Positions 48,855 through 58,558 of a stretch of DNA of 64,000 bases are shown one piece after another. The DNA comes from Caldicoprobacter algeriensis (lineage in GTDB: Bacteria; Bacillota; Clostridia; Caldicoprobacterales; Caldicoprobacteraceae). Both the position numbers and the translations under genes were made by a program. Position 1 is the stretch's first letter, and every line of letters begins with the position of its first letter. Under the pieces are notes generated by a model. It was not told where the DNA came from, did no database searches, and worked only from the letters and a program-made list of their open reading frames with translations. Location of the stretch: NCBI RefSeq assembly GCF_023838525.1, contig NZ_JAHUQD010000003.1, positions 62,001 to 126,000 of the forward strand, read 5' to 3'.

Positions 48855-49301
48855 ATGACAGAAGTGGGAGAAGTGATTCGAACAAAAGGCGATATGGCGG
48901 TGGTGCGCATCCAGCGAAGCTCGGCATGCCGGCACTGCGGGGCCTGCGGGCTTGGCGCTGGGCCCGATGAGATGCTTCTCACCCTGCCCAATAATCTGAA
49001 CGCCAAGCCAGGCGACGTGGTTGAGCTGAGCCTGGAATCTGGCCAGCTACTTAAAGCATCGCTCATAACTTATTTGATTCCATTGGTTGCGTTGATGATG
49101 GGGGTCATAGTAGGGTATGCACTCGGTGGGTATATAGGAGCTGACCGGCAGCTGGCAGGAGCGGGGCTGGGGCTTGCCTTCACCGCGGTGGCCTTTGTGG
49201 TTATACGCGCTTTGGACCCTGTCTTTAAAAGGAGCAATCATTTTACGCCGCGTATGATCTCAATACTAAATAATAAAAACATAAGTGATGGAAATAATTA
49301 A
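48855..49301 (+). CDS. SoxR-reducing system RseC-family membrane protein
   Basis: 148 residues. A small N-terminal Cys cluster (CRHCGACGLG) is followed by a beta-rich domain and two membrane helices (about residues 73-95 and 103-122). In other bacteria RseC proteins belong to the Rnf-linked system that reduces SoxR, but in Clostridia they often stand alone. No Rnf genes are in this window. The ATG lies 10 nt after the weak site GGGGATGA. Confidence 0.8.
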   Translation: MTEVGEVIRTKGDMAVVRIQRSSACRHCGACGLGAGPDEMLLTLPNNLNAKPGDVVELSLESGQLLKASLITYLIPLVALMMGVIVGYALGGYIGADRQLAGAGLGLAFTAVAFVVIRALDPVFKRSNHFTPRMISILNNKNISDGNN

Positions 49302-49323
49302 AAAATAGAAGGGAGAGTTGGAT

Positions 49324-49653
49324 ATGGCAAGTCAAAACGTTATTACATTGACCGCTGATAATTTCGATAAAGAGGTGCTGCAATCGGATGTACCTGTCTT
49401 GGTCGATTTCTGGGCTGCCTGGTGCGGTCCGTGCAGGATGATTGCACCAATCATTGACCAGCTGGCTGATGAATACGCTGGCAGGCTAAAGGTGGGCAAA
49501 GTGAATGTGGATGAAGAGGCCCAGCTGGCCCAGAGGTACGGGATTATGAGCATACCGACGCTGTATTTCTTCAAAAACGGAGAGGCTATTGGCCAGCTAG
49601 TGGGGGTAAGGCCAAAAGCTGAGCTTGAAAGGGTAATACAGACTGTTCTATAA
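49324..49653 (+). CDS. trxA: Thioredoxin
   Basis: Cytoplasmic disulfide reductase. 109 residues from ATG 49324 (9 nt after GGGAG). Active site WCGPC at residues 33-37, cis-proline region [12 protein letters not shown]. Ends with a terminator directly on its stop codon. Confidence 0.96.
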   Translation: MASQNVITLTADNFDKEVLQSDVPVLVDFWAAWCGPCRMIAPIIDQLADEYAGRLKVGKVNVDEEAQLAQRYGIMSIPTLYFFKNGEAIGQLVGVRPKAELERVIQTVL

Positions 49654-49683
49654 AAAGATCGGAAGAAATCCGATCTTTTTTTT
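49652..49683 (+). terminator. Terminator after trxA
   Basis: AAAAAGATCGGA pairs with TCCGATCTTTTT, with a 5-nt loop and a T run. Confidence 0.92.
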
Positions 49684-49693
49684 GTGAAAAAAC

Positions 49694-49722
49694 TTGTCAA
49701 TTTTGAAAGTTGTAATTATAAT
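49694..49722 (+). promoter_or_regulatory. glyA promoter
   Basis: TTGTCA, 17 nt, TATAAT, immediately after the trxA terminator. Confidence 0.75.
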
Positions 49723-49795
49723 GGATATAAAATTCGAGCGGCTTTCAAGTTAAAAAGTATTTCCAAAATCCATATTAAAGGAAGGAGTCTTGTCT

Positions 49796-51049
49796 ATGGT
49801 AGATTTGAGGGAGATATACAACGCTGACCCAGAGGTAGCAGAGGCTATAGAAAGAGAGCTCAAGAGGCAACAGGACCACATAGAGCTCATCGCTTCTGAG
49901 AATTTCGTGAGCCTGCCTGTGATGGCAGCTATGGGTACTCACCTTACCAACAAGTATGCCGAAGGGTATCCTGGTCGTCGTTATTATGGCGGTTGCGAAT
50001 TTGTGGATGTGGTAGAAAACATAGCGATTGAAAGGGCGAAAAAGCTGTTTGGCGCTGAATATGCCAACGTCCAGCCGCACTCGGGCGCTCAGGCCAACAT
50101 GGCGGTATATTTCGCAGTGCTGGAGCCGGGAGACACTATCATGGGCATGAACCTCGCCCACGGCGGACACTTGACCCATGGCAGTCCTGTGAACATCTCG
50201 GGGAAATATTTCAAGATTATTCCTTACGGTGTTGATCCCAATACCGGTTATATAGATTACGACGAGGTCAGGCGTTTGGCCAGGGAATTTAGGCCCAAGT
50301 TGATTGTCGCAGGTGCCAGCGCATATCCACGGGTGATTGATTTTGATAAGTTCCGCGAGATTGCAGATGAGGTCGGGGCTTATCTGATGGTGGATATGGC
50401 CCATATCGCAGGCTTAGTGGCGGCTGGGCTGCATCCAAGTCCGGTACCTTATGCCGACTTTGTGACCACTACTACCCACAAGACGCTGAGAGGGCCCAGA
50501 GGTGGTATGATACTTTGCAAAGAAAAATATGCCAAAATCATTGATAAGGCCATTTTTCCGGGGACCCAGGGGGGGCCGCTTATGCATGTAATAGCCGCCA
50601 AGGCGGTGTGTTTTGGGGAAGCTTTAAAGCCCGAGTTTAAGGAGTACCAGAAGCAGATCATAAAGAATGCGCAGGCTTTGGCCAATGGGCTTATCGAAGA
50701 AGGATTTAATCTTGTCTCGGGCGGTACAGATAACCACCTAATGCTGGTGGACCTGCGCAATCGCGGTATTACGGGTAAGGATGCCGAGAAGGCTCTGGAC
50801 AAGGTGAGGATAACGGTTAACAAGAACACCATTCCAAACGACCCCGAAAGCCCGTTTGTGACCAGCGGTATCCGTTTAGGTACGCCGGCTGTAACCACCA
50901 GGGGCATGAAAGAGGAGGATATGCGCCAAATTGCACGGGCGATTTCACTGGCTCTGCCGGATTTTGAGAAAAACAGGGAAGAGGTGCTGGGGATAGTCGA
51001 TGACCTGTGCAAACGCTATCCGCTATACAGCCATGGTATTTTGAAATAA
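49796..51049 (+). CDS. glyA: Serine hydroxymethyltransferase
   Basis: PLP enzyme converting serine and tetrahydrofolate to glycine and methylene-tetrahydrofolate. 417 residues from ATG 49796, 8 nt after AAGGAGT. Motifs: [15 protein letters not shown], the PLP lysine region [15 protein letters not shown], and [15 protein letters not shown]. Single-gene unit between two terminators. Confidence 0.97.
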   Translation: MVDLREIYNADPEVAEAIERELKRQQDHIELIASENFVSLPVMAAMGTHLTNKYAEGYPGRRYYGGCEFVDVVENIAIERAKKLFGAEYANVQPHSGAQANMAVYFAVLEPGDTIMGMNLAHGGHLTHGSPVNISGKYFKIIPYGVDPNTGYIDYDEVRRLAREFRPKLIVAGASAYPRVIDFDKFREIADEVGAYLMVDMAHIAGLVAAGLHPSPVPYADFVTTTTHKTLRGPRGGMILCKEKYAKIIDKAIFPGTQGGPLMHVIAAKAVCFGEALKPEFKEYQKQIIKNAQALANGLIEEGFNLVSGGTDNHLMLVDLRNRGITGKDAEKALDKVRITVNKNTIPNDPESPFVTSGIRLGTPAVTTRGMKEEDMRQIARAISLALPDFEKNREEVLGIVDDLCKRYPLYSHGILK

Positions 51050-51062
51050 AATCCAGTATAGG

Positions 51063-51102
51063 AACAAAAAAGATGGTCTTACACCAAGATCATCTTTTTT
51101 GT
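51063..51102. terminator. Terminator after glyA
   Basis: AAAAAAGATG with TCTT pairs to AAGA with CATCTTTTTT around a short loop (one bulge). A and T runs on both sides. The 248 bp to the next gene hold nothing I recognise. Confidence 0.88.
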
Positions 51103-51350
51103 TCTATGTATATTTCACCAATTTGGCATTGTGCGCAATGGCCGCAAACCGGTCTGGCGAAAATGAAATAACCCGTCGATTGTTGAATTTTTACGGTTTT
51201 ATATTACCAATTCTGTTTTTCAGATGAGAAAGTTAAACTATTATGTTAAAAGCGTTAGAAACCTCTTGTGAATTAACCGCCTTCCAGAAGGTTGGTGATT
51301 CATATTATCAAACGCTATTTTATAAAAATAAAAAAAGGGATTGAGGGAAG

Positions 51351-52634
51351 ATGGATAAGAACATGCCTTTGGCAGCTAGGATGCGTCCTAACTCTCTAGA
51401 GGAATTCGTTGGACAACAGCATATAATAGGCAAGGGCAAGCTGCTTTACAGGGCCATAAAGAGCGACCGGATTACTTCGGCCATATTCTATGGGCCTCCA
51501 GGCACCGGAAAAACCACCCTCGCGTACATAATCTCCAAGGAGACCAAGTATCCCTTCAAGAAGTTGAATGCCGTAACTGCAGGGGTAAAGGAGATCCGTG
51601 AGATAGCTGACGAGGCAAGAAATTATCTGCTGAATCCAAAAGGGCGGGTTATACTGTTTTTTGACGAGATCCATCGTTTGAACAAGGCGCAGCAGGACGT
51701 ACTGCTCCCCTTTGTGGAGGACGGCACCATCATCCTCATAGGTGCCACTACCGAAAACCCTTACTTTGAGGTGAACAAGGCGCTGCTGTCCCGTTCCACC
51801 ATATTCAAATTTGAGCCACTATCCCCGCAGGAGATACGAATCATCATCGACAGGTGCCTGAAGGATAAGGAAAGAGGTCTGGGCGAGTATCCCATCGTTA
51901 TCACTGAGGAAGCCATTGACCACATAGTGCGGTTGAGCGATGGCGATGCCCGCGTGGCTATGAACGCCCTCGAGCTTGCCGCTTTGACCACTCCGCCCCA
52001 CGAGGATGGAAAAATATACATTGACCTGGAAATTGCACAGGAATGTATACAACAGAAGGCTATAAAGTACGATAAAGATGGGGATAATCATTATGACGTG
52101 GTAAGCGCTTTTATAAAGAGCATGCGGAACTACATGGAGCCAGATGCTGTGCTGCATTGGCTGGCTAGGCTGGTGGAGTCGGGAGAAAAGCCCGAGTTTA
52201 TCGCTCGGCGCATCATAATCGCGGCAGCCGAGGATGTAGGGCTAGCAAATCCGACTGCCCTACAGGTGGCGGTGGCAGCGGCTCAAGCGGTGGAGCGCGT
52301 GGGATGGCCTGAAGGCAGGATAATACTGGCCATGGCGGCTTTGTACGTGGCCTGTTCACCCAAGTCAAATTCGGCCTATATGGGTATAGAAAAAGCTCTG
52401 GAGGACGTTCGTACGAAAAACGTTGGGAGCGTTCCGCTTCACCTGAGGGACGCCAGCTACCCGGGAGCAAAGGAGCTGGGGCACGGCAAGGGGTACAAGT
52501 ACTCCCATGATTATCCCAATGCCCGTGCCAAGCAGCAGTACCTACCGCCTGAACTGGAAGGCGTCAGGTATTATTTCCCCAAAGATTCTGGGTGGGAGGC
52601 AAGTATCAAGAAAATACTGGAAAAGCTCAGATAA
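51351..52634 (+). CDS. rarA: Replication-associated recombination protein A (RarA/MgsA)
   Basis: AAA+ ATPase of the clamp-loader type acting at stalled replication forks. 427 residues: Walker A (FYGPPGTGKTTLAY), Walker B (ILFFDEIHRLNKAQQD), sensor IGATTENPYFEV, and the C-terminal MgsA domain (DGDNHYDVVSAFIKSMR, then HLRDASYPGAKELGHG). ATG follows a weak GAGGGAAG site. Confidence 0.95.
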   Translation: MDKNMPLAARMRPNSLEEFVGQQHIIGKGKLLYRAIKSDRITSAIFYGPPGTGKTTLAYIISKETKYPFKKLNAVTAGVKEIREIADEARNYLLNPKGRVILFFDEIHRLNKAQQDVLLPFVEDGTIILIGATTENPYFEVNKALLSRSTIFKFEPLSPQEIRIIIDRCLKDKERGLGEYPIVITEEAIDHIVRLSDGDARVAMNALELAALTTPPHEDGKIYIDLEIAQECIQQKAIKYDKDGDNHYDVVSAFIKSMRNYMEPDAVLHWLARLVESGEKPEFIARRIIIAAAEDVGLANPTALQVAVAAAQAVERVGWPEGRIILAMAALYVACSPKSNSAYMGIEKALEDVRTKNVGSVPLHLRDASYPGAKELGHGKGYKYSHDYPNARAKQQYLPPELEGVRYYFPKDSGWEASIKKILEKLR

Positions 52635-52652
52635 AATTTTTTGGCGTCAATC

Positions 52653-52717
52653 TTGACAAAATTACTAAGGTATGCTATTCTGTGTTAAGAACAAAACCGA
52701 GTAATTTACTTGGTTTT
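52653..52717 (+). promoter_or_regulatory. iscR promoter with 25-bp palindrome
   Basis: TTGACA (52653), 17 nt, TATTCT with an extended TGC. Just after it AAAACCGAGTAA (52693-52704) and TTACTTGGTTTT (52706-52717) form an inverted repeat with one mismatch, centred on 52705. It overlaps the start of the transcript, fitting autoregulation by the Rrf2-family product. Confidence 0.75.
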
Positions 52718-52732
52718 AAGGAGTGGTATAAT

Positions 52733-53179
52733 GTGAGGCTTTCAACGAGGGGGCGATACGGGGTAAAGGCCATGTTTGACCTCGCGCTTAACTATTCAGG
52801 CGAGCCCGTTCCGTTAAAGAGCATCGCTGAGCGCCAGGGGCTTTCGGAGGCTTATCTGGAGCAGCTGATGGCGGGCTTGCGCAAGGCCGGCCTTGTAAAG
52901 AGCGTACGCGGTGCACAGGGTGGATATGTATTGAGCACTTCCCCTGATAAGATAACCGTGGGGGAGATAATAAGGAGCCTGGAGGGCTCTATGGCTCCCG
53001 TCGATTGCGTGATAGAGAACGAGGAGACTGACTGCGAAAAAGCCGAGTACTGCGTTACCCGCCTGGTTTGGGAAAGGATCAGGGACAGCATAAATCAGGT
53101 CGTGGATTCCATAACGCTGCAGGATATGATAGACGATTACAAGCGGCTCCATCAGCGCAATGCGGAAAAGGATGGTTGA
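52733..53179 (+). CDS. iscR: Rrf2-family regulator, IscR type
   Basis: Iron-sulfur-sensing transcriptional regulator. 148 residues from GTG 52733, 9 nt after AAGGAG; the longer frame upstream runs through the promoter. The winged helix is at residues 1-70 (MRLSTRGRYGVKAMFDLA, GLSEAYLEQLMAGLRKAGL). Cys92, Cys101 and Cys107 form a likely cluster-binding loop, matching the Fe-S type rather than the CymR type, which lacks these cysteines. It precedes iscS-iscU-mnmA. Confidence 0.9.
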   Translation: MRLSTRGRYGVKAMFDLALNYSGEPVPLKSIAERQGLSEAYLEQLMAGLRKAGLVKSVRGAQGGYVLSTSPDKITVGEIIRSLEGSMAPVDCVIENEETDCEKAEYCVTRLVWERIRDSINQVVDSITLQDMIDDYKRLHQRNAEKDG

Positions 53180-53488
53180 AAAACGGATGCTGGAATAAGT
53201 GCCGTTACTATTATATGAGGCCACTGTGCAGAAACAAGGCTCGGAAGAATGTTATTTGAAGCTAGAACTGTAGGAGTGAAGAGGCAATTGTGCAAACTTT
53301 GTCCTTAAGGAGTGCAAAAATGGTAAACAGAAAATTATATGAGTCAAATCATGATGGTAAGGCTTAGTGTTATTATAGGTGAGAGAAATGCATTTTCAAA
53401 TCAGTTTATTTCTGAATCAATGACGGTTAGTGTATGCAAAAACAAAAAATGCCAATATTAATATATTACCGAAAGGAAGTGCTTGAGT
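53180..53488 (+). other. 309-bp gap between iscR and iscS
   Basis: AT-rich. It has only a 15-codon frame at about 53321 (ATG after AAGGAGTGC), too short to support as a gene. The final part holds the iscS ribosome site AAAGGAAG. No palindrome like the iscR operator is seen here. Confidence 0.4.
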
Positions 53489-54676
53489 ATGCAGAGAAGA
53501 GTGTACATGGACCATGCTGCTACGACCTATACCAAGCAAGAAGTGCTTGACGAGATGTTGCCCTATTTTAAGGAGATATATGGCAATCCTTCAAGCGTTC
53601 ACGGCTTTGGTAGGGAAGCCAGGAAGGCTGTGGACCTCGCCAGAGAAAGGACGGCCGCTGCCCTCAATGTTTCTCCCGAGGAGATATACTTCACCAGCGG
53701 AGGTACAGAGGCCGATAACTGGGCTATCAAGGGTGTGGCGTGGGCCAACAAAGAGCGAGGAAACCACATAATCACCACCTCCATTGAACACCATGCCGTG
53801 CTTCACACCTGCCAATATTTGGAGAAGATGGGCTTTGAGGTAACCTATCTGCCGGTTGACAGTTACGGCCTGGTCTATCCCGAACAGGTAAAGGAGGCCA
53901 TTACCGATAAGACCATACTCATAAGCGTGATGTTTGCAAATAACGAGATAGGTACCATTGAGCCCATCAAGGAGATCGGCCAGATAGCCCGGGAGCGGGG
54001 CATATACTTCCATACCGATGCGGTGCAAGCGGTGGGCCATATACCGGTTGACGTAAAGGATATGAACATAGACCTTTTGTCTTTATCGGCTCACAAGTTT
54101 TACGGTCCCAAGGGTGTGGGGGCGCTTTATATCAGAAAAGGCGTAAAGCTCCATCCGTTTATCCACGGGGGAGCTCAGGAGCGCAACAGAAGAGCCGGTA
54201 CCGAGAATCTGCCCGGCATTGTGGGTTTGGGCAAGGCGATAGAACTGGCCGTTTCCAACCTCGAGGAGAACAGCAAAAGGCTGACGGCCATGCGAGACCG
54301 GCTGATATCCGGCGTATTAAACAGTATAGAAAACGTACGCCTGAATGGCCATCCCACCAAGCGTTTGCCGGGCAATGCCAACTTCAGCTTTGAATTCATT
54401 GAAGGGGAATCTCTGCTGCTCAGCCTTGACATGAAAGGCATTGCGGCATCTAGCGGTTCGGCCTGTACATCGGGGTCGCTGGACCCTTCCCATGTGTTGC
54501 TGGCCATAGGGCTACCGCATGAGATTGCACATGGGTCGCTCAGATTGACGCTGGGCGATGACAATACCGATGAGGATATAGACTATGTGCTGGAGGTGCT
54601 GCCTGGTATTGTAAAGAGGCTGAGGGAGATGTCTCCACTATTTGCACAGCATAAAGGGGGTAAACACTATGTATAG
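53489..54676 (+). CDS. iscS: Cysteine desulfurase
   Basis: PLP enzyme that takes sulfur from cysteine for Fe-S clusters and tRNA thiolation. 395 residues from ATG 53489, 9 nt after AAGGAAG. PLP-lysine region [20 protein letters not shown], His in SIEHHAVLH, and the mobile-loop catalytic Cys in [17 protein letters not shown]. It overlaps iscU by 8 nt. Confidence 0.95.
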   Translation: MQRRVYMDHAATTYTKQEVLDEMLPYFKEIYGNPSSVHGFGREARKAVDLARERTAAALNVSPEEIYFTSGGTEADNWAIKGVAWANKERGNHIITTSIEHHAVLHTCQYLEKMGFEVTYLPVDSYGLVYPEQVKEAITDKTILISVMFANNEIGTIEPIKEIGQIARERGIYFHTDAVQAVGHIPVDVKDMNIDLLSLSAHKFYGPKGVGALYIRKGVKLHPFIHGGAQERNRRAGTENLPGIVGLGKAIELAVSNLEENSKRLTAMRDRLISGVLNSIENVRLNGHPTKRLPGNANFSFEFIEGESLLLSLDMKGIAASSGSACTSGSLDPSHVLLAIGLPHEIAHGSLRLTLGDDNTDEDIDYVLEVLPGIVKRLREMSPLFAQHKGGKHYV

Positions 54677-55055
54677 CGAAAAGGTAATGGACCATTTCAT
54701 GAATCCCAGGAACGTGGGAGAAATAGAAGATGCTGATGGTGTTGGTGAGGTAGGCAATGCCAAGTGTGGCGATATCATGAAGATATACTTAAAGATAAGG
54801 GATAATAGAATAGTGGATGTAAAGTTTAAGACCTTTGGTTGCGGTGCTGCCATTGCCAGCAGCAGCATGGCCACCGAACTTATAAAGGGCAAGACCATTG
54901 AGGAGGCCCTGGAGCTTACGAACAAAGCCGTGGCCGAGGCCCTTGATGGTCTGCCGCCTATAAAGATGCACTGTTCGGTACTTGCCGAACAGGCCATAAA
55001 GGCCGCTATTGAGGATTACAGAAGAAGACAGCAGGAGAAGCAGGTGAATTCATGA
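54669..55055 (+). CDS. iscU: Iron-sulfur cluster scaffold protein IscU/NifU-like
   Basis: 128 residues from ATG 54669, 8-10 nt after AAGGGGG. The three cluster-binding cysteines are in [18 protein letters not shown] and MHCSVLAE, with the Asp next to the first. Overlaps iscS upstream and mnmA downstream (ATGA), so all three are translated together. Confidence 0.95.
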   Translation: MYSEKVMDHFMNPRNVGEIEDADGVGEVGNAKCGDIMKIYLKIRDNRIVDVKFKTFGCGAAIASSSMATELIKGKTIEEALELTNKAVAEALDGLPPIKMHCSVLAEQAIKAAIEDYRRRQQEKQVNS

Positions 55056-56149
55056 ACAAGAATCGTGTGGTTGTGGGGATGAGCGGCGGAGTGGACAGCT
55101 CTGTAGCCGCTTATCTCTTAAAACAACAGGGCTATGAGGTTATAGGGGTGACCATGCAGATATGGCCCAGCGATGACCCGGAGATGGTTGAAAAGGAGGG
55201 AGGATGCTGCTCGCTTTCTGCCGTTGAGGACGCAAGGCGGGTTGCCAATCAGCTGGGCATCCCATTTTATGTGATGAACTTCCAGCAGGTGTTTGACGAG
55301 GAGGTCATATGCTATTTTGTGGATGAATACTTGAAGGGCCGCACGCCAAATCCCTGTATAATGTGCAACCGGCGTATCAAATTCGAAGAGCTGCTCAGGC
55401 GAGCGATGGCCCTTGATGCCTATTACGTTGCCACCGGACATTACGCGCGCATAGAATACGACCAGGAAAAGGGCCGTTATCTGCTTAAGAAATCGGTCGC
55501 CGAGGCAAAGGACCAGACCTATGCCCTGTATACCATGACCCAGTATCAGCTTGAGCACACCCTCATGCCTATTGGAAATTATACCAAGGAGCAGGTAAGG
55601 CAGATAGCGCGAGAGCTGGGCTTAAGGACGGCCAATAAGCCTGACAGCCAGGAGATATGCTTTGTAAAGGACAACGATTATGCCCGGTTTGTGAAGGAAA
55701 GGGCTTCAAAGCCCATTGCGCCGGGATATTTTGTGGATACCCAGGGAAATATATTGGGCAGGCATAAAGGCATAATCCATTATACCATTGGCCAGAGGCG
55801 AGGTTTGGGCATAGCGCTAGGAGAGCCCATGTATGTCGTGGCAATAGACCCGGAAACCAACACGGTGGTCCTGGGCAGGCATGATGAGGTTTTCTCCAGG
55901 GCCATGATCGTTGAGGATGTAAACCTGATCTCGGTGCCCACCATTGATGAGCCAATCAGGGCCAACGTCAAGATTAGATACACGGCAAAGGAGGCGCCAG
56001 CCACGCTTTATCCGGAGGAGGACGGCAAACTTAAGGTGGTGTTTGATGAGCCGCAAAGGGCTGTAACCCCCGGACAGGCCGCCGTGTTCTATCAGGATGA
56101 CATAGTGGTGGGAGGAGGAACCATAGCCCAGGTTTTGAAGGAAAATTAA
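55052..56149 (+). CDS. mnmA: tRNA-specific 2-thiouridylase MnmA
   Basis: Thiolates U34 of Lys, Glu and Gln tRNAs using sulfur from IscS. 365 residues. PP-loop GMSGGVDSSVAAYLL, catalytic cysteines in NPCIMCNRRIKF and SQEICFVKD. Downstream of iscS-iscU, its sulfur source. Confidence 0.96.
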   Translation: MNKNRVVVGMSGGVDSSVAAYLLKQQGYEVIGVTMQIWPSDDPEMVEKEGGCCSLSAVEDARRVANQLGIPFYVMNFQQVFDEEVICYFVDEYLKGRTPNPCIMCNRRIKFEELLRRAMALDAYYVATGHYARIEYDQEKGRYLLKKSVAEAKDQTYALYTMTQYQLEHTLMPIGNYTKEQVRQIARELGLRTANKPDSQEICFVKDNDYARFVKERASKPIAPGYFVDTQGNILGRHKGIIHYTIGQRRGLGIALGEPMYVVAIDPETNTVVLGRHDEVFSRAMIVEDVNLISVPTIDEPIRANVKIRYTAKEAPATLYPEEDGKLKVVFDEPQRAVTPGQAAVFYQDDIVVGGGTIAQVLKEN

Positions 56150-56159
56150 AACTTATTAT

Positions 56160-56190
56160 AAAAAGCTCTTTACGAGCCTTTTATTTTTGT
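56160..56190 (+). terminator. Terminator after mnmA
   Basis: AAAAGCTC and GAGCCTTTT flank a 5-nt loop with one bulge, followed by ATTTTTG. Confidence 0.7.
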
Positions 56191-56253
56191 ACTTTTATAT
56201 CCTTTATCAAGATTGAACAATAAGATTTTAGTTTTCTACAATATGGAAGCAAA

Positions 56254-56283
56254 TTGCTCAAAATGTGATAAATATGATAAAAT
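56254..56283 (+). promoter_or_regulatory. Possible promoter of the PfkB kinase gene
   Basis: TTGCTC, 18 nt, TAAAAT, about 120 nt before the start codon. Confidence 0.4.
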
Positions 56284-56404
56284 ATTTCTTGGAAAGCAGT
56301 TGAAATATGAGATTTAAAATAGTGGCACTAACATGTAATTTAGACACTTCAAAAATTCGATGCTCACTTGGTTTTGATTTTTACAAAAGTTAGGAGGAAT
56401 TATA

Positions 56405-57361
56405 ATGTACGATTATGATGTAGTCGCTTTAGGGGAGCTATTGATAGACTTTACTCCAGCTGGTATTTCTGATAATGGGAATCCGCTTTTTGAGATGAAC
56501 CCTGGAGGTGCTCCTGCGAATGTACTGGTTGCGGTTGCGAGACTTGGTGGTAGCTGTGCATTTATTGGCAAGGTGGGAGATGACCATTTTGGTCATTTTC
56601 TAAAGCAGACGCTTGAGAACAACAATGTAGATACTCAAGGTTTGAAATATACAGGACAGACAAACACCACACTTGCTTTTGTACACCTCGATGAAAGAGG
56701 AGAGAGAAGCTTTACGTTTTTGCGTAATCCCGGAGCCGATACTCTGCTGGAGGAGCATGAAATTGAGACAGGCATAATAGACAAAGGAAAAATATTTCAT
56801 TTTGGATCATTATCCATGACACATCAGCCTGCTGAAAGAGCTACACTGAAGGCGGTCGAGTATGCAAAGCAGAACGGGAAGATCATCTCCTACAACCCAA
56901 ACTGGAGGCCCTCGCTGTGGAAGGATGTCGATACCGCAAAGCAGAAGATGATATTGGGTTTAAGATATGCTGATATAGTAAAATTATCGGAGGAAGAGCT
57001 GAGGCTTTTAACGGGGGAGTCGGATATCGAACGAGCTGCCCAAATCGTATTTGACATGGGTGTCAAGCTTGTTTTGGTGACGCTGGGAGGACAAGGCTGT
57101 TATTACATGTACTCAAGCGGACGGGGGCATGTTCACGCCTATCAGGTAAAGGTGGTGGATACCACAGGAGCGGGAGATGCTTTTCTAGGAGGGATGCTTT
57201 ACAATATCTCGAGAATAGACTGTCCTATAGAAAAGATGGATTGCTACCAGCTAGAAGAGATTATCCGATTTGCCAATGCCACTGCTGCTTTATGCATAAC
57301 AAAGAGAGGTGGCATACCCGCTATGCCATCCATCGATGAAGTGGAGGAATTGTTGAAATAG
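56405..57361 (+). CDS. PfkB-family carbohydrate kinase (fructokinase-like)
   Basis: Phosphorylates a sugar with ATP. 318 residues: N-terminal VALGELLIDFTP and GGAPANVLVAVARLGG, substrate region FLRNPGADTLL, and the ATP/anion-hole signature DTTGAGDAFLGGMLYN with catalytic Asp. The FTPAG start and NPGGAPAN motif resemble fructokinases (ScrK type). Codon use is more AT-rich than in the neighbouring iscSU genes, which may mean separate acquisition. No transporter or regulator lies beside it. Confidence 0.87.
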   Translation: MYDYDVVALGELLIDFTPAGISDNGNPLFEMNPGGAPANVLVAVARLGGSCAFIGKVGDDHFGHFLKQTLENNNVDTQGLKYTGQTNTTLAFVHLDERGERSFTFLRNPGADTLLEEHEIETGIIDKGKIFHFGSLSMTHQPAERATLKAVEYAKQNGKIISYNPNWRPSLWKDVDTAKQKMILGLRYADIVKLSEEELRLLTGESDIERAAQIVFDMGVKLVLVTLGGQGCYYMYSSGRGHVHAYQVKVVDTTGAGDAFLGGMLYNISRIDCPIEKMDCYQLEEIIRFANATAALCITKRGGIPAMPSIDEVEELLK

Positions 57362-57513
57362 AGAATTTGGCTGGGACTTTATTGAACGAAGCCGACTTGG
57401 GCTGTGAAATCTTACAAACAAGCTTGCATGTCGTCAATAGCGTAGATGGCAACATACTGCCGGAACAGATATAGGTTCTATTGTTAAAACAAATACAAAG
57501 GCTGGAAAGGGGC

Positions 57514-57927
57514 TTAATTAAGATCAAGCCCCTCTTTCCCATCATATTTGGCCGTTACCCTTGTGGATATGCCTCCCCTTGCCACAAATTCGCCTATCAC
57601 TTCCATATATTTTGGTTTCAGCAGATTTACCAAGTCATCCAGTATCCTGTTTACCGCATGTTCTTGTAGTATTCCCACATTACGATAGGACGTGAGATAG
57701 TACTTCAACGATTTCAATTCCACCAGCTTATTAGAAGGGATATATTTAATAGTCAATTTAGCGTTATCCGGCAGGCCGGTCCAGGGGCATACAGATGAAA
57801 ATTCCTCAGTATAATACTCCACAAGGGTATCCCTGGCGGGATATTCGTAATCCATTGCTTCTAATACCTCAGTGTCGATTTTGTCATATCCATAAACATC
57901 AAATCTTTTATTGCTGTATTTATCCAT
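57514..57927 (-). CDS. queF: NADPH-dependent preQ0 reductase
   Basis: Reduces 7-cyano-7-deazaguanine to preQ1 for queuosine. 137 residues, the short YkvM type. Catalytic Cys47 in [11 protein letters not shown], with the QueF motif [14 protein letters not shown] and [14 protein letters not shown]. Expressed with queT; the ribosome site AAGGGGG lies between it and an inserted element. Confidence 0.93.
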   Translation of the reverse strand: MDKYSNKRFDVYGYDKIDTEVLEAMDYEYPARDTLVEYYTEEFSSVCPWTGLPDNAKLTIKYIPSNKLVELKSLKYYLTSYRNVGILQEHAVNRILDDLVNLLKPKYMEVIGEFVARGGISTRVTAKYDGKEGLDLN

Positions 57928-57958
57928 CTATTTTAAAACCCCCTTTTTTAAAGATTGT

Positions 57959-58100
57959 ACGCTCTCGAAAAGTCTGAGAGCTTTATTTTAGCTTGTTTGC
58001 AGGTTCGGTCTGGGGACTTCACCCCATAATTATTCTGCAAGGTTGCCCTACAAAATCAATCGTTGTGCCTATGTTGCTCAGCTACTTTTCGAGAGTGTTC
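57959..58100. mobile_element. 142-bp MITE-like insertion between queT and queF
   Basis: Near-terminal inverted repeats ACGCTCTCGAAAAG (57959-57972) and CTTTTCGAGAGTGT (58085-58098, one mismatch) lie between two copies of the 9-bp direct repeat AAAGATTGT (57950-57958 and 58101-58109), as expected for a target duplication. Two extra bases separate the right repeat from the direct repeat. No coding capacity. It contains the last codons and stop of queT. If removed together with one direct repeat, queT would read [12 protein letters not shown] and stop within the start of queF. A hairpin GCTCTC/GAGAGC followed by a T-rich tract sits at 57961-57990. Confidence 0.6.
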
Positions 58101-58550
58101 AAAGATTGTCAAAACAATGAAATAACCTATTGCCATTAAAATAGTTTCGGCGATTAAAACGCTGACAAACGTCTGGAAAAATGGGAAGTTTGCCGCAACT
58201 TTCAACGTGAGAGCCACACTGGCGGATATATATATTCCAATGAATATTGAGCCCACGAATTTGTTTGTGTATCTACCGACATAATAACCCAATAGACACC
58301 CTATGAGGTTGCTTACGGGCATAAAGATGAGTTCCATTGGACCTGCAAAAGGGCTGAAGAGATTTGAGAGAAAGTTTCCAATCATCATGGATACTGCAAA
58401 CTTTTTGCGGAAAGTTGAAATGGGTTTTACAAGTTCGCCCATTCTAAATTGTGTGGGGAGGTAAGAGATTGAAGAGAAGGCTACTGTGATAACGGCATAA
58501 AGGCAGGCAACCAAGGAAACCTCTGTGATATCTTTTGCTTTTTTGAACAT
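58056..58550 (-). CDS. queT: Queuosine precursor transporter QueT (ECF S-component type)
   Basis: Predicted membrane uptake protein for preQ0/preQ1 or related bases. 164 residues with five to six hydrophobic helices; the N terminus (MFKKAKDITEVSLVACLYAVIT) and MRFGEL-like motif (QFRMGELVKPIS) are typical. It is preceded by a preQ1-I riboswitch and followed by queF. The last 15 or so codons (after VLTIF) come from an inserted element, so the C terminus is probably not the ancestral one, but the helices are complete. Confidence 0.88.
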   Translation of the reverse strand: MFKKAKDITEVSLVACLYAVITVAFSSISYLPTQFRMGELVKPISTFRKKFAVSMMIGNFLSNLFSPFAGPMELIFMPVSNLIGCLLGYYVGRYTNKFVGSIFIGIYISASVALTLKVAANFPFFQTFVSVLIAETILMAIGYFIVLTIFEHSRKVAEQHRHND

Positions 58551-58558
58551 ATAAAAAA

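Noticed and set aside
53321-53370. 15-codon frame after AAGGAGTGC between iscR and iscS
   Set aside because: Too short to distinguish from chance; no hydrophobic or Cys-rich feature.
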